A stretch of DNA of 64,000 nucleotides, from positions 434,001-498,000 of the forward strand of contig JAFDWX010000001.1 of the NCBI GenBank assembly GCA_018268255.1, read 5' to 3'. Shown one piece after another: positions 16,657 through 25,574 of the stretch (its first letter is position 1; the number at the start of each line of letters is the position of its first letter). A program made the translations under genes and the position numbers. The notes beneath the pieces are model-generated. The model was given only the letters and a program-made list of their open reading frames with translations. It did not search any database and was not told the DNA's origin. Source of the DNA: Armatimonadota bacterium. GTDB lineage: Bacteria > Armatimonadota > Fimbriimonadia > Fimbriimonadales > Fimbriimonadaceae.

Positions 16657-18705
16657 TCAGCTTGCTCGGGATTCCATGCGTTCCGGCGCAGAGATTCCCA
16701 GAAGTCCGAACACAGAGCGTAATGCGATCTTGACACCTTCGCACAATGCCAACCGAGCGTGAGTGAGTTCGGGCTGTTCGGGCTGGATCACGCGACACTG
16801 ATCGTAAAAGGCGTGATAGGTTCGGGCCAGTTCGATCGCGTACGTTGCCAGCCGATGCACGCCGTAATCCTGGGCGCATCGCTGGACTTCCCAAGGCAGG
16901 TCGCAAATCTTCTTGATCAATGCGAGTTCGGCCGGATGGGTAAGACGACTTGCCAAATCCTCGCTGATGGAGTCTGCCTGGAATCCGCTTTCCTTCGCCT
17001 TGCTAATTACCGAGCAGATTCGGGCATGGGCGTATTGCACGTAAAAAACGGGATTCTCGTCGCTCTGCCGGGCCGCCAAGTCAAGATCGAAATCGAACGT
17101 TGTGTCGTGCGACCGCATGAGATAGAAGAACCGCGCCACATCCTTGCCGACTTCGAGCTTTTCTTCTTCAGTTCCGTTGGGTTTGGCAGCCTCACCGATC
17201 TCTTTCATCAAGTCGATGAGCGCGTAGATGTTGCCGTCGCGCTTGCGCATCGGAGCGGGCTTGCCGTCCTTCATAAACCGCACGAGTTGGTAAATCTGGA
17301 CTTCCAGTTTCTCGCGAGCAAGCTTGAGTGCGGCATGGCAAGTGTCGCGCTCTTCGGGAGTGGAGTACAGCTTGGCATCGATGTCGCCGAGCGGCTCGCC
17401 GGTTGACTCGGCTTTCACCATGCCTTCCGCCACAAGCAGAGCGGCCACTACGGCATGGAGTCTGCCGATATAGCCGTGGTGGTCTGGCCCCAGAATCGTG
17501 ATGAGCTTGTCGGCATTCGGCGGTCGATTGAACTTATCCCAGTGGTACGCGACATCGCTGGAAATATAGGTCAGGCGTCCGTCTCTACGGCGGAGAACTC
17601 GATCCATGTCGTCCCCGAACTTGGTGGATCGAAGCCAAAGTGTGGGTTCGACTCCGTCGGCGTCATCTTCGTCTTTGGCTTGCTGTTCCTGGAGGACTTC
17701 TTCGATCTTTCCGCCTTTCGCGAGCTTGAGTTGGGTGCGGTAACTCTGCGTATCGGCAACCTGGGCCTTTTCCAGAGTGTCGATTTCGGATTGAACCTGA
17801 CCCGAATCGTGCAGAGTTTGCTCAGAAAACCATGTATCGAACTTAACGCCGAAGGCGGAAAGCGCTGCCGACTGAGCTTCTGTCATGAGAGTCTCCGCGA
17901 GAAGCTTCAGGTCTCCCAGGTCAGCATGAGAAATGGCACCTTCCGTGCCATGGGTTTCAATCAAGTTCTGCAGGCGGCGGTGAGATTCCAGATGGCGGGC
18001 CAGAACCGGGTGCGGACCTTCTGAGAGCACTTTCTCGGAATAAGCGATGAGCGGATGAAATCCTTGGGAGAACATCCGGCGAACGGTCTCCGCGACCTCC
18101 ATCACGTAGTCTCCTTTGTAGCCGTTTTCGGGCACGGCATTACCCAGAAGCAGGCACCTTACCGACTCGGCAAAAAGGCGCATCTGTTCGCTGTTGACAC
18201 CGTCGTTGATGTAGTACTCGCGGTGGACGGTGTTGCCAGCAGCAGCCAACACGTTGCACAAGGTCGAGCCATAGGCTGCACCCCGGCCAGAGCCGATAGT
18301 GATCGGCCCATTGGGGTTCACCGAAACGAATTCAACGTTGATACGCTGGGGCGCCGCAGTTTCGGTTCGGCCGAATTCGGTGCCAGCTTGGAGAACGAGC
18401 ACCATGTGCCCGGCCAGCCATGCCTGGTCCACAAACATGTTGATAAATCCAGGACCAGCCACCTCGACCTGTCGAAACTGGGGCAAATTCAGCAGTGCCG
18501 CAGCGATCTTTTCGCCCATTTCCCGGGGGTTCACGCCCAGCCCTTTCGCCGAAACCATCGCCACGTTCGTGGCAAAATCGCCATGCTCAGCCGACTTCGT
18601 GTCTTGGATCTCGGGATGCCGCACAGTCCCCTGGGGAAGCACGCCCGATTCTTGGAGCTGGCGGATTTGGGTCGAAATGGTTTCGGCTAAGCTGTCGCGG
18701 ATCAA
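16657..18705 (-). CDS. argS: Arginyl-tRNA synthetase
   Basis: 682 residues from a TTG at 18705 (MIRDSLAETI); a TTG at 18732 or 18759 would extend into coaBC. Class I synthetase with the N-terminal additional domain (KSAEHGDFATNVAM), Rossmann catalytic domain and the ArgS helical anticodon domain (YVQYAHARICSV onward). The HIGH site in NPNGPITIGSGRGA reads T-I-G-S at residues 136-139, so both His are replaced; the KMSK region is also degenerate (PMRKRDGN). The gene is last in the operon headed by the holin-like gene and overlaps or abuts the end of coaBC. Confidence 0.9.
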   Translation of the reverse strand: MIRDSLAETISTQIRQLQESGVLPQGTVRHPEIQDTKSAEHGDFATNVAMVSAKGLGVNPREMGEKIAAALLNLPQFRQVEVAGPGFINMFVDQAWLAGHMVLVLQAGTEFGRTETAAPQRINVEFVSVNPNGPITIGSGRGAAYGSTLCNVLAAAGNTVHREYYINDGVNSEQMRLFAESVRCLLLGNAVPENGYKGDYVMEVAETVRRMFSQGFHPLIAYSEKVLSEGPHPVLARHLESHRRLQNLIETHGTEGAISHADLGDLKLLAETLMTEAQSAALSAFGVKFDTWFSEQTLHDSGQVQSEIDTLEKAQVADTQSYRTQLKLAKGGKIEEVLQEQQAKDEDDADGVEPTLWLRSTKFGDDMDRVLRRRDGRLTYISSDVAYHWDKFNRPPNADKLITILGPDHHGYIGRLHAVVAALLVAEGMVKAESTGEPLGDIDAKLYSTPEERDTCHAALKLAREKLEVQIYQLVRFMKDGKPAPMRKRDGNIYALIDLMKEIGEAAKPNGTEEEKLEVGKDVARFFYLMRSHDTTFDFDLDLAARQSDENPVFYVQYAHARICSVISKAKESGFQADSISEDLASRLTHPAELALIKKICDLPWEVQRCAQDYGVHRLATYAIELARTYHAFYDQCRVIQPEQPELTHARLALCEGVKIALRSVFGLLGISAPERMESRAS

Positions 18706-18712
18706 AGTAAGG

Positions 18713-19897
18713 CTAGGGATACCCTTTGCCAAGCAACTCGCGCCACAGCCAGCGCGCAACTGCCGCTTTTGACATCAGGTCGCTGGATCGCACTTGGCCA
18801 TCGGCAAATAGGAGTTCTAATCGGTTGGTATCACTCTCAAAACCGGTTTCGGTGCCGGAGACCTCGTTCACGGCGATTGCGAACAGCTTCTTGCGGGCAA
18901 GCTTGCTTCGAATGGCTTCTGGGTCTATTCCTGCCTCTGCTGCAAAGCCAACCGTCTTGGCGTTGGGTGCGTGCGATGACAGAGCTGCGATCACATCCGG
19001 GTTGGGAATCATTTCCAGAGAAATCGGATCGTCGCTTCGCCGAACCTTTCCCGGGGATGCCTGCGTGGGCCGATAATCCGCTACCGCAGCTGCGCCGATA
19101 ATCCAGTCTGCGGAGCCAGCCAACGGCCACGCGGCTTCCAGCATCTCACTGGCAGTTCGAACCAGTACCACGTTCGCTCCCAACGGCAGTTTTGCGGACT
19201 GCGGACCGGCCACGACGGTCACCTCCGCGCCCATGGCCAACGCCGCCTTGGCCAGCGCAACGCCCATTTTTCCACTGGATCGGTTGGAGACGAAGCGGGC
19301 GATGTCAATCGGCTCTTGGGTCGGACCGCTCGTGATCAGCACCTTCTTGCCCTGCAACTCGGAGGATCGATCCAGAGTAAGTTGAACTGCTTCGACAATT
19401 TTGTCGATTGGCGGGAACTTGCCTTGGCCACTTTCTCCACAGGCGACGTCGCCCGTCGCCGGCTCAACGATCTCGACACCGCGATTCGCCAACAAGTTCA
19501 GGGCGGCCTGATTGGTCTCGCTGGCATACATCGTTGGGTTCATGGCCGGGACGACGACCAACGGCGCGGTGCCGGCGACAGCGAGAGTCGTCAGCATGTC
19601 GTCCGCAATTCCATGGGCGAGCTTCGCGAGGACGTTGGCAGTTGCCGGAGCCACAACGACAGCGGATGCGGATCGCGCCCACTCGATGTGGGCCATTCGA
19701 CCTCGCTCCGGTTCGTCGAAGGCATCCTGCAGACACGGTTGACCCGTGAGCGCTTCGAACAATGCAGGAGTCACGAACTTCTGTGCGGAGTCGGTGAGGC
19801 AGACTCGCACGGTATAGCCTTGGCGCATCAGTTCTCGAGCCAAGTCGCACGCGCGATAAGCCGCCACGCTGCCGGAGACTCCCAAAATCAGATTCAA
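18713..19897 (-). CDS. coaBC: Bifunctional phosphopantothenoylcysteine decarboxylase / phosphopantothenate-cysteine ligase
   Basis: 394 residues carrying both steps of coenzyme A synthesis. The CoaC flavoprotein half (1-185) has GVSGSVAAYRACDL, the PAMNPTMY motif and the catalytic-loop Cys in DVACGESGQGKF. The CoaB half has VLITSGPTQEPID, RFVSNRSSGKMG and GFAAEAG. It overlaps gmk by 4 bp; the gmk-coaBC order is common in bacteria. Confidence 0.95.
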   Translation of the reverse strand: MNLILGVSGSVAAYRACDLARELMRQGYTVRVCLTDSAQKFVTPALFEALTGQPCLQDAFDEPERGRMAHIEWARSASAVVVAPATANVLAKLAHGIADDMLTTLAVAGTAPLVVVPAMNPTMYASETNQAALNLLANRGVEIVEPATGDVACGESGQGKFPPIDKIVEAVQLTLDRSSELQGKKVLITSGPTQEPIDIARFVSNRSSGKMGVALAKAALAMGAEVTVVAGPQSAKLPLGANVVLVRTASEMLEAAWPLAGSADWIIGAAAVADYRPTQASPGKVRRSDDPISLEMIPNPDVIAALSSHAPNAKTVGFAAEAGIDPEAIRSKLARKKLFAIAVNEVSGTETGFESDTNRLELLFADGQVRSSDLMSKAAVARWLWRELLGKGYP

Positions 19898-20451
19898 GAA
19901 GTCACTCCAGCCACAATCGCTTCTAGCTCATCAATGCTCCGTTCGATGAGTTCGTTGCGCACTTTGTATTGGTAGTGAATCTGTTCATCCATTTCTGCTT
20001 GCGCCGCCGAAAGTCGCTTCTCAATCTGCTCCGGGCTGTCTTGGCCGCGTGAACGGATGCGTCGTTCCAACTCTTCGGTGCTCGGCGGCAAGATGAAGAT
20101 GGTCAAAGCGTCCGGGCGCTTGCGCATCGCCTCCAGAGCACCAGCAGTATCAATTTTGAGAACGGCTATGAGACCCTCCTCCAACATCCGCTCCATATCG
20201 ACCAGCGGGGTGGCATAGTAGTTCTCGTATACATTCTTGTATTCAAGAAAATAGTTACTCTCAATCATGCGAGTAAACGTTTCTCGGTCGACAAAGTGGT
20301 AATCGATCCCGTCTTGTTCGCCCGGCCTGGGAGTTCGGGTTGTGTAGGAGCACACTCGACGGACCCGGGGGTTTCGCAAACTCCACTGTTGTAACAGCGT
20401 GTCCTTTCCTACTCCGCTGGGGCCGCTGAGAATCACGAGTTTTCCGCTCAT
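19894..20451 (-). CDS. gmk: Guanylate kinase
   Basis: 185 residues. Phosphorylates GMP to GDP. P-loop LSGPSGVGKDTLL at the start, GMP-binding YTTRTPRPGEQDGIDYHFV, and LPPSTEELERRIRSRG in the lid. It is coupled by 4-bp overlaps to yvcK upstream and coaBC downstream. Confidence 0.96.
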   Translation of the reverse strand: MSGKLVILSGPSGVGKDTLLQQWSLRNPRVRRVCSYTTRTPRPGEQDGIDYHFVDRETFTRMIESNYFLEYKNVYENYYATPLVDMERMLEEGLIAVLKIDTAGALEAMRKRPDALTIFILPPSTEELERRIRSRGQDSPEQIEKRLSAAQAEMDEQIHYQYKVRNELIERSIDELEAIVAGVTS

Positions 20452-21758
20452 CGGACAATCTCCATCAGTCGAGCGGCGACCTTCATGGGGTCGTGGCGGA
20501 CGTAATCGGCTTCGTTCATAAAGTTACCGCTGACCACTCTGAATCCTAGAGCTCGAACTCGATCCACATCGGGTTCCACGAAGTACTGGTCGAATTCGCG
20601 ATATTTATCCAATGTGACCTGAGACGGTGCTCCGGTGTTGCACACCACGTGGTCAAAAACCTTGAGATCAACGTTGGCCTGGATCGCGGCGACGTGCTCG
20701 GCTGCGGTGAATTCGTCGCTCTCGCCCGGCTGTGTCATCACGTTGCAGATGTAAGCCTTGACGGCGGTGGCTTCGCTGAGCGCATTAGCAATACCCGGGA
20801 TGAGGAGATTGGGAATGACGCTCGTGTAGACGCTTCCCGGGCCGATCACAATGAGGTCGGCATCTTTGATCGCGGCGAGCGCATCGTGATACGGTTCGCA
20901 GTGCTCGGGATCGATGAAAACTCTTCGAATCCTCATTCCCGCGTGTGCAATGTCTGTCTCTCCACAGATCTCGGTGCCGTCTGCCATAAGCGCTCGGAGA
21001 CGCACCTTTTCCAGTGTGGAGGGAATCACTCGGCCACGGATATTGAGGACTTCGCTTGCGGCGGTCAGCGCCTTATCAAAATCCCCACCGTACTGCTCGA
21101 TCAGACCTGCAATGAGGAGATTTCCAAGGGAGTGGCCAGCCAGAGAGCCGCGGGCGTTCTTGAATCGGTGCTGGAAAAGATCGGTCATCAACTTTTCCGC
21201 ATCCGAAAGCGCGACCAAGCAGTTTCGGATATCGCCGGGAGGCAGTACGCCGAGTTCTTTGCTGAGTCGGCCGGAACTTCCTCCATCGTCGGTCACAGTG
21301 ACGATCGCAGTAATGTTGCTGGTGTGCTGCTTGAGCCCTCTCAGAAGGGTCGAAAGGCCGGTTCCTCCACCCAAGGCAACCACGCGGGGTCCTGCCGCAA
21401 GCTGTTGCCGCCGAACAAACACGTTCACCATCTGCCGGCTTTTCATGGTTGGGTTCAGGGTGGCCAACATGCGCCTGACCAACTGGCGAGCGGAGACAAA
21501 AACCAAATACAGTCCCCCAAGCAGAAATACAAGCCCCAAAATGTGGCTCGCCTGATCTGCATTGGTTCGGCCGAATACGGACGCCATCAGGCCATCCCAG
21601 CGAATCCGCATCTGCTTGAGAGCTGGGGAGAATACGTCAACGAAGCTGATCGCGAAGCCAGCAACCAAGATCAGCAGCCCCAGCAACAGAACCGCCGCCG
21701 CCGACCGAAGGCCAGCAGTCGGTGCCATCATGCGCCGCAGGCGATACCGATTGATCAT
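20448..21758 (-). CDS. yvcK: YvcK/CofD-like protein with an N-terminal membrane anchor
   Basis: 436 residues. Two hydrophobic helices (about 18-45 and 70-90) precede a CofD-like fold beginning VVALGGGTGLSTLLRGLK with VTDDGGSSGRL. In Bacillus and mycobacteria YvcK/CuvA binds UDP-sugars and is needed for envelope integrity during gluconeogenic growth. The membrane anchor is also found in some relatives. It is coupled at both ends by 4-bp overlaps, tying it to a predicted membrane protein and to gmk. Confidence 0.9.
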   Translation of the reverse strand: MINRYRLRRMMAPTAGLRSAAAVLLLGLLILVAGFAISFVDVFSPALKQMRIRWDGLMASVFGRTNADQASHILGLVFLLGGLYLVFVSARQLVRRMLATLNPTMKSRQMVNVFVRRQQLAAGPRVVALGGGTGLSTLLRGLKQHTSNITAIVTVTDDGGSSGRLSKELGVLPPGDIRNCLVALSDAEKLMTDLFQHRFKNARGSLAGHSLGNLLIAGLIEQYGGDFDKALTAASEVLNIRGRVIPSTLEKVRLRALMADGTEICGETDIAHAGMRIRRVFIDPEHCEPYHDALAAIKDADLIVIGPGSVYTSVIPNLLIPGIANALSEATAVKAYICNVMTQPGESDEFTAAEHVAAIQANVDLKVFDHVVCNTGAPSQVTLDKYREFDQYFVEPDVDRVRALGFRVVSGNFMNEADYVRHDPMKVAARLMEIVR

Positions 21759-22132
21759 TTATTTTTGTCGTCTGCCACAAGATTGCTGAGAGCCGATCCA
21801 ATCGCGGAATAAACGGCGCTGCCCACGAGAGCGGTGATGAAGCTGTCGATCTGAAAACCGAGTCCAAGGCTGCCCGCGAAGAGGAATATGGCGGCGTTGA
21901 TGCACAGTCCCACCAAACCGAACGTCAAGCAGTTGAAAGGCAGGGTCAGGAGCTTGAGGATCTTGCCAATGGTTGCATTGAGGACTGCGATCGCTGCGAC
22001 CGCAATAAACAACTGGACGAGTTCGGCGCCCGTCGAGAATTTGATCCTGAAGTCCCTGAAAATGATGGATGTGATCACACCCGATAAAATCAGCGCCACC
22101 ACCATCAGCGCCCATTTGAGCAAAAACCGCAT
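21755..22132 (-). CDS. Phage-holin-4-type small membrane protein
   Basis: 125 residues with four predicted membrane helices and the look of the phage holin 4 superfamily 2 (YvlD-like) proteins, which are common chromosomal membrane proteins and not evidence of a prophage. The function is unknown. It is the first gene of the yvcK-gmk-coaBC-argS operon and has a GAGAGG ribosome site 8 nt before the ATG. Confidence 0.75.
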   Translation of the reverse strand: MRFLLKWALMVVALILSGVITSIIFRDFRIKFSTGAELVQLFIAVAAIAVLNATIGKILKLLTLPFNCLTFGLVGLCINAAIFLFAGSLGLGFQIDSFITALVGSAVYSAIGSALSNLVADDKNK

Positions 22133-22158
22133 ACGTTTCGACCTCTCGCTAAGCTTCT

Positions 22159-22164
22159 ATTGTA
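22159..22164 (-). promoter_or_regulatory. -10-like TACAAT for the holin-yvcK-gmk-coaBC-argS operon
   Basis: TACAAT on the minus strand, 26 nt before the ATG at 22132, leaving a leader of about 20 nt that contains the GAGAGG ribosome site at 22142-22147. No good -35 is seen. It is divergent from the amidase promoter. Confidence 0.45.
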
Positions 22165-22205
22165 TCTGGTTCGCTCCTATTACCCGTTATTTGAACCTGG
22201 AAAGG

Positions 22206-22211
22206 TATCTT
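22206..22211 (+). promoter_or_regulatory. -10-like TATCTT for the amidase gene
   Basis: TATCTT ends 7 nt before the ATG at 22219. This favours that ATG over the TTG at 22210, which would lie inside the hexamer, and suggests a leaderless transcript. Confidence 0.4.
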
Positions 22212-22218
22212 GTCCGAG

Positions 22219-22893
22219 ATGATCCGTGCGACGCTTGTCTCCATTTTCGTCCTGGTGGCCTCACTATGCCTGGCCAATCCCGTGATTTGTCTTGATCCGG
22301 GGCACCCTAGTGAGATCGGGCCAGGAACTAAAGGCAAGCACATTACGGAAATGCAGGCCGTCTGGAACGTGGCGATGCTCCTCAAGCCGATGCTCGAAGA
22401 GGCGGGATATGAAGTCGTGCTCACGAAGACTCGAGTCGGCCAAAAGGTGACGAACCGTGAACGGGCATACAAGGCAAATCGGGCTCAGGCTGCGATTCTT
22501 CTTCGCCTTCACTGTGATTTCGCGCCCGGCGAATCTGGACTCGCGACTTTCTATGCCAGCAAAGCTGGGCGCGATGGGACAACTTCAGGCCCCAGCAAGA
22601 AGATTTTGGAGCAAGTCAAACCCATGGCTACAGCATTTCACAAAGCTGTCATGGGATCGCTGGGCGATGCCCTGGAGAATCGCGGCGTGCGTCCCGAGAC
22701 GATGACCGCCGTAGGCGCCAAAAAGGGTGGTGCGCTCATCGGGTCCATTTACGCGAAAATGCCCTCGATCTTGGTGGAAATGGCGGTTCTGGACAATGCG
22801 CACGATGACAAGTTCATCGCGAGCGAAGAAGGTCAAAAGAAGGTCGCCCGTGCCTTGTGTGCCGGCGTCAAGGCAATCGTCAAGGTCGAGTGA
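22219..22893 (+). CDS. N-acetylmuramoyl-L-alanine amidase (Amidase_3)
   Basis: 224 residues with a signal peptide (about 1-18, ending SLCLA). Zinc-dependent amidase that cuts the lactyl bond between MurNAc and the stem peptide. Zinc and catalytic residues are in LDPGHPSE, TEMQAVWN, LLRLHCDFA and the late Glu of ILVEMAVLDN. No separate wall-binding domain is present. It sits immediately upstream of the ribosomal protein cluster without an obvious functional link. Confidence 0.88.
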   Translation: MIRATLVSIFVLVASLCLANPVICLDPGHPSEIGPGTKGKHITEMQAVWNVAMLLKPMLEEAGYEVVLTKTRVGQKVTNRERAYKANRAQAAILLRLHCDFAPGESGLATFYASKAGRDGTTSGPSKKILEQVKPMATAFHKAVMGSLGDALENRGVRPETMTAVGAKKGGALIGSIYAKMPSILVEMAVLDNAHDDKFIASEEGQKKVARALCAGVKAIVKVE

Positions 22894-23125
22894 TCCCATT
22901 CGGATCTCTCCACCTACGCTCCGACTTGCTTCGCTTGTGACCCGGGCCATCAGGGCGGTTGCAGTATTTCAGTTCGTGGCCGAACAGATTTGTCGTTGAA
23001 TTGGGCTCGGCTCCTCGGGTATCCTTCCTGTCTTGGCGGAGTTTGTCTCTGCCAAACGACAATTTAGCCACCGGAACAGTGGAGCTTTCAGGCTTCCAAA
23101 CCTCCGGGCAACGGCGGGAGATTGA
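22894..23125 (+). promoter_or_regulatory. Promoter and leader region of the ribosomal protein operon
   Basis: No gene is seen. A sigma-70-like promoter is suggested by TTGAAT (22996-23001), an 18-bp spacer and TATCCT (23020-23025). The resulting leader of about 95 nt contains TTGGC/GCCAA pairing near 23033-23056 and a GGGAG ribosome site 6 nt before rpsN. The leader is long enough for ribosomal-protein autoregulation, but no known leader motif is recognised. Confidence 0.45.
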
Positions 23126-23311
23126 ATGGCAAAACAATGCTTAATCGTTAAGGCCAAGCGCAAGCCTAAATTCAAAGTGCGCGCATATAACCGATGCAGC
23201 CAGTGCGGCCGCACCAACGGTTACGTCCGATTCTTTGGTCTTTGCCGCATTTGCGTGCGGGAACTCGCTCACCGGGGCGCGCTTCCAGGCGTGACCAAGT
23301 CGAGTTGGTAG
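23126..23311 (+). CDS. rpsN: 30S ribosomal protein S14, zinc-binding (type Z)
   Basis: 61 residues. Short, zinc-containing form of S14 with four ligands in CSQCGR and CRICVREL. It assembles late into the 30S head. It is the first gene of the cluster here; in most bacteria rplN-rplX-rplE come before it. Confidence 0.96.
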   Translation: MAKQCLIVKAKRKPKFKVRAYNRCSQCGRTNGYVRFFGLCRICVRELAHRGALPGVTKSSW

Positions 23312-23323
23312 CAGGAGGAACCC

Positions 23324-23719
23324 ATGCACAGTGATCCTATTGCTGACCTTTTGACCCGAATCCGCAACGGCGCTCAAGCCAAGCTGACTTCAGTGGACAT
23401 CCCGATGAGCAAAATCAAGCTCGAGATCGTGAAGATCCTAGAAGCAGAGGGCTTTTTGAAGAGCCACGAGATCACCACGGAATCTAAATTCCCGATGATC
23501 AAAGTTCATATCCAGTACGATGCGAAGCGAAAGCCGATCCTTCAGAACATCAAGCGAGTGAGCAAACCCGGTTTGCGGGTCTATCGCCATACCGATGATC
23601 TGAAGCCGATCCGAAATGGCCTTGCCACTCGCATCCTGACTACCAGCCACGGGGTAATGACCGACCGCGACGCCCGCAAAAAGGGAATCGGCGGCGAAGT
23701 CCTGTGTGAGGTCTGGTAA
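23324..23719 (+). CDS. rpsH: 30S ribosomal protein S8
   Basis: 131 residues, standard length. Begins HSDPIADLLTRIRNG and ends with the conserved DRDARKKGIGGEVLCEVW, the 16S rRNA binding end. GGAGGA precedes the ATG. Twelve bp after rpsN. Confidence 0.97.
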   Translation: MHSDPIADLLTRIRNGAQAKLTSVDIPMSKIKLEIVKILEAEGFLKSHEITTESKFPMIKVHIQYDAKRKPILQNIKRVSKPGLRVYRHTDDLKPIRNGLATRILTTSHGVMTDRDARKKGIGGEVLCEVW

Positions 23720-23730
23720 GGAGGCAAACC

Positions 23731-24294
23731 ATGTCTAGAATTGGCAAACTTCCCATCACCATCCCTGCTAAGGTCGAAGTCACCGTTGGCGCCGACAATT
23801 TCGTCACCGTCAAGGGGCCGAAAGGCGAGCTCGGAGTTCAGATCGCACGCGAAATCGCTGTTAAGATCGAAGACAACGTGCTGACCGTTGATCGGCCGAA
23901 CAACCAATATCGGCTTCGCGGACAGCATGGACTAGCTCGCACCTTGATTCACAACATGGTCGTAGGCGTGACCGATGGTCACACTAAGACCTTGGAGATT
24001 CAAGGCGTTGGTTACCGCGTTTCTGCCCAGGGCAAGGGGCTGCTCATGAACATGGGCTATTCCCACCCGGTTGAGATCCCTGCGACTGACGGCATTTCAT
24101 TCGAGCTGGCACAGGACGAAAAGACTCGTCTCCAACTCATCAAAGTTTCCGGTATCGACAAGGTGAAGGTCGGTCAGGTGGCCGCCGACATCCGCAAAGT
24201 GCGCAAGCCAGATCCCTACAAGGGCAAAGGCGTTCGATACCGCGGCGAAGTTATCAAGCTCAAACCCGGCAAGCGGGCCTCGGCTAAGAAGTAA
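23731..24294 (+). CDS. rplF: 50S ribosomal protein L6
   Basis: 187 residues. Starts SRIGKLPI and carries the duplicated L6 fold with the late PDPYKGKGVRY motif. AAGGAGG precedes the ATG. Eleven bp after rpsH. Confidence 0.97.
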   Translation: MSRIGKLPITIPAKVEVTVGADNFVTVKGPKGELGVQIAREIAVKIEDNVLTVDRPNNQYRLRGQHGLARTLIHNMVVGVTDGHTKTLEIQGVGYRVSAQGKGLLMNMGYSHPVEIPATDGISFELAQDEKTRLQLIKVSGIDKVKVGQVAADIRKVRKPDPYKGKGVRYRGEVIKLKPGKRASAKK

Positions 24295-24306
24295 GGAGTT
24301 TACGAA

Positions 24307-24660
24307 GTGGCACAAAAGACAAGACAAGGGCTTCGTATTGCGCGCCATGCGCGGGTGCGTAAGAAAGTTACTGGAACAGCCGAGCGACCTCGATTGGCGG
24401 TTTTCCGAAGCCTCAAACATATTTCAGCGCAGATCATCGATGATGCCAACGGCAGGACCCTCGTAGCGGCTAGCAGCCTCGAAAAGGACCTCAAGTCGAC
24501 GGGCAACAGCGAGGGTGCCAAGGCTGTGGGCAAAGCTCTGGCCGACCGCGCCAGCAGCGCGGGCATTAAGAGTGTGATTTTCGACCGTGGCGGATTCCGC
24601 TATCAGGGTCGTGTCGCCAGCCTCGCCGAAGGCGCCCGAGAAGGAGGCCTGGAGTTTTAA
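24307..24660 (+). CDS. rplR: 50S ribosomal protein L18
   Basis: 117 residues; basic N-terminus, then [20 protein letters not shown] and the C-terminal [15 protein letters not shown]. Starts with GTG after AAGGAG. Binds 5S rRNA. Confidence 0.96.
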   Translation: MAQKTRQGLRIARHARVRKKVTGTAERPRLAVFRSLKHISAQIIDDANGRTLVAASSLEKDLKSTGNSEGAKAVGKALADRASSAGIKSVIFDRGGFRYQGRVASLAEGAREGGLEF

Positions 24661-24661
24661 G

Positions 24662-25234
24662 ATGAGAATGGCATCACGCATGACCGGGCGCCGCGACAGC
24701 CGAGTCCAAGATGGACCTCAGCTGGACGTGCGCGTCGTACGGTCGAACAAAGTGTTCAAAACCCACAAGGGTGGTAAGACGGCCTCGTGGTCGGTCCTCG
24801 TCGTTGTTGGCGACAACAAGGGCAAAGTCGGAGTCGGCTTGGGCAAGGCACGGGGAATCCCCGACGCCATCCGCAAGGCCGAGGAAGCCGCTCGCAAAGC
24901 GATGTTCTCGGTTCCGATGATCGGTGGCACCATCCCGCACGAAGTCAAGGCCAAGCACGGCACATCGGAGGTTATGCTCCGACCCGCCGCTAACGGTACT
25001 GGCGTCAAAGCTGGCAGCGCAGTTCGCGCTTGTCTCGAAGCAGCCGGTGTCCACAACGTCATCGCCAAGGCTCTGGGTAGTCGAAACCCGGTCAACATGG
25101 CCTACGCGACAATGGAAGCATTTCGAGCACTCGCAGTGCCCGAAGATGCGGCTGAGCGACGTGGCATCGAGGCTTCAGAGTTGATCCCGTGGCTGGCAAA
25201 AGCCCGAAAGGAGGAAGCTGATGCTGCGCATTAA
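24662..25234 (+). CDS. rpsE: 30S ribosomal protein S5
   Basis: 190 residues from the ATG at 24662, 1 bp after rplR stops, with GGAG 9 nt upstream; an upstream in-frame extension overlaps rplR and is not credible. It has the double-stranded RNA-binding N-domain (VVGDNKGKVGVGLGKA) and the GTGVKAGSAVR loop of the C-domain. Decoding fidelity protein. Confidence 0.96.
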   Translation: MRMASRMTGRRDSRVQDGPQLDVRVVRSNKVFKTHKGGKTASWSVLVVVGDNKGKVGVGLGKARGIPDAIRKAEEAARKAMFSVPMIGGTIPHEVKAKHGTSEVMLRPAANGTGVKAGSAVRACLEAAGVHNVIAKALGSRNPVNMAYATMEAFRALAVPEDAAERRGIEASELIPWLAKARKEEADAAH

Positions 25235-25574
25235 GCTCGTCAAATCGGTTTACGGCAACATCCCCAAGACGCGGCAAACGGTTGCGGGCTTGGGGCTCAA
25301 AAAGCCAGGATCGGTGGTCTATCAGGAGAACAACTCGGTGATTCGAGGCATGATCCACAAGGTCAAACACCTGCTGGAAGTTACCGAGGTGGACGAAGCT
25401 CCGGAGCGCAAGTATCCTTCCAACCATATCAAGGCTCGGACAGCTAAGGTTGCTCCCGAAGCGAAGCCTGCGAAGGCCGCGAAGGCCAAAGCTCCCGTGG
25501 TGAAGGAAGCTGCTGCAGAAAAGCCAGCTGCTCCCAAGAAGAAGGCCACCAAGAAGACGGAGGACGCTGAATAA
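25221..25574 (+). CDS. rpmD: 50S ribosomal protein L30 with a long Ala/Lys-rich tail
   Basis: 117 residues, about twice the usual 60. Residues 1-60 are ordinary L30 ([22 protein letters not shown]). Residues about 65-117 are a low-complexity tail of Ala, Lys, Pro and Glu. It overlaps rpsE by 14 bp and shares one base with the rplO start, so translation is tightly coupled. Confidence 0.92.
   Translation: MLRIKLVKSVYGNIPKTRQTVAGLGLKKPGSVVYQENNSVIRGMIHKVKHLLEVTEVDEAPERKYPSNHIKARTAKVAPEAKPAKAAKAKAPVVKEAAAEKPAAPKKKATKKTEDAE

Noticed and set aside
20649-21812. 387-codon open frame on the plus strand
   Set aside because: Antisense to yvcK; no recognisable motif, and it ends in a Gln/Pro/Arg-rich stretch typical of shadow frames.
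21755-22132. Holin-like gene as a sign of a prophage
   Set aside because: Chromosomal holin-4-like membrane proteins are common; no other phage gene is present and the gene is embedded in a housekeeping operon.
22210-22218. TTG start for the amidase
   Set aside because: The TTG lies inside the TATCTT hexamer; the ATG at 22219 fits both the signal peptide and the recurring promoter spacing.
24587-24661. Extended N-terminus of S5
   Set aside because: Overlaps rplR in another frame and has no S5 similarity; the ATG at 24662 has a proper ribosome site.
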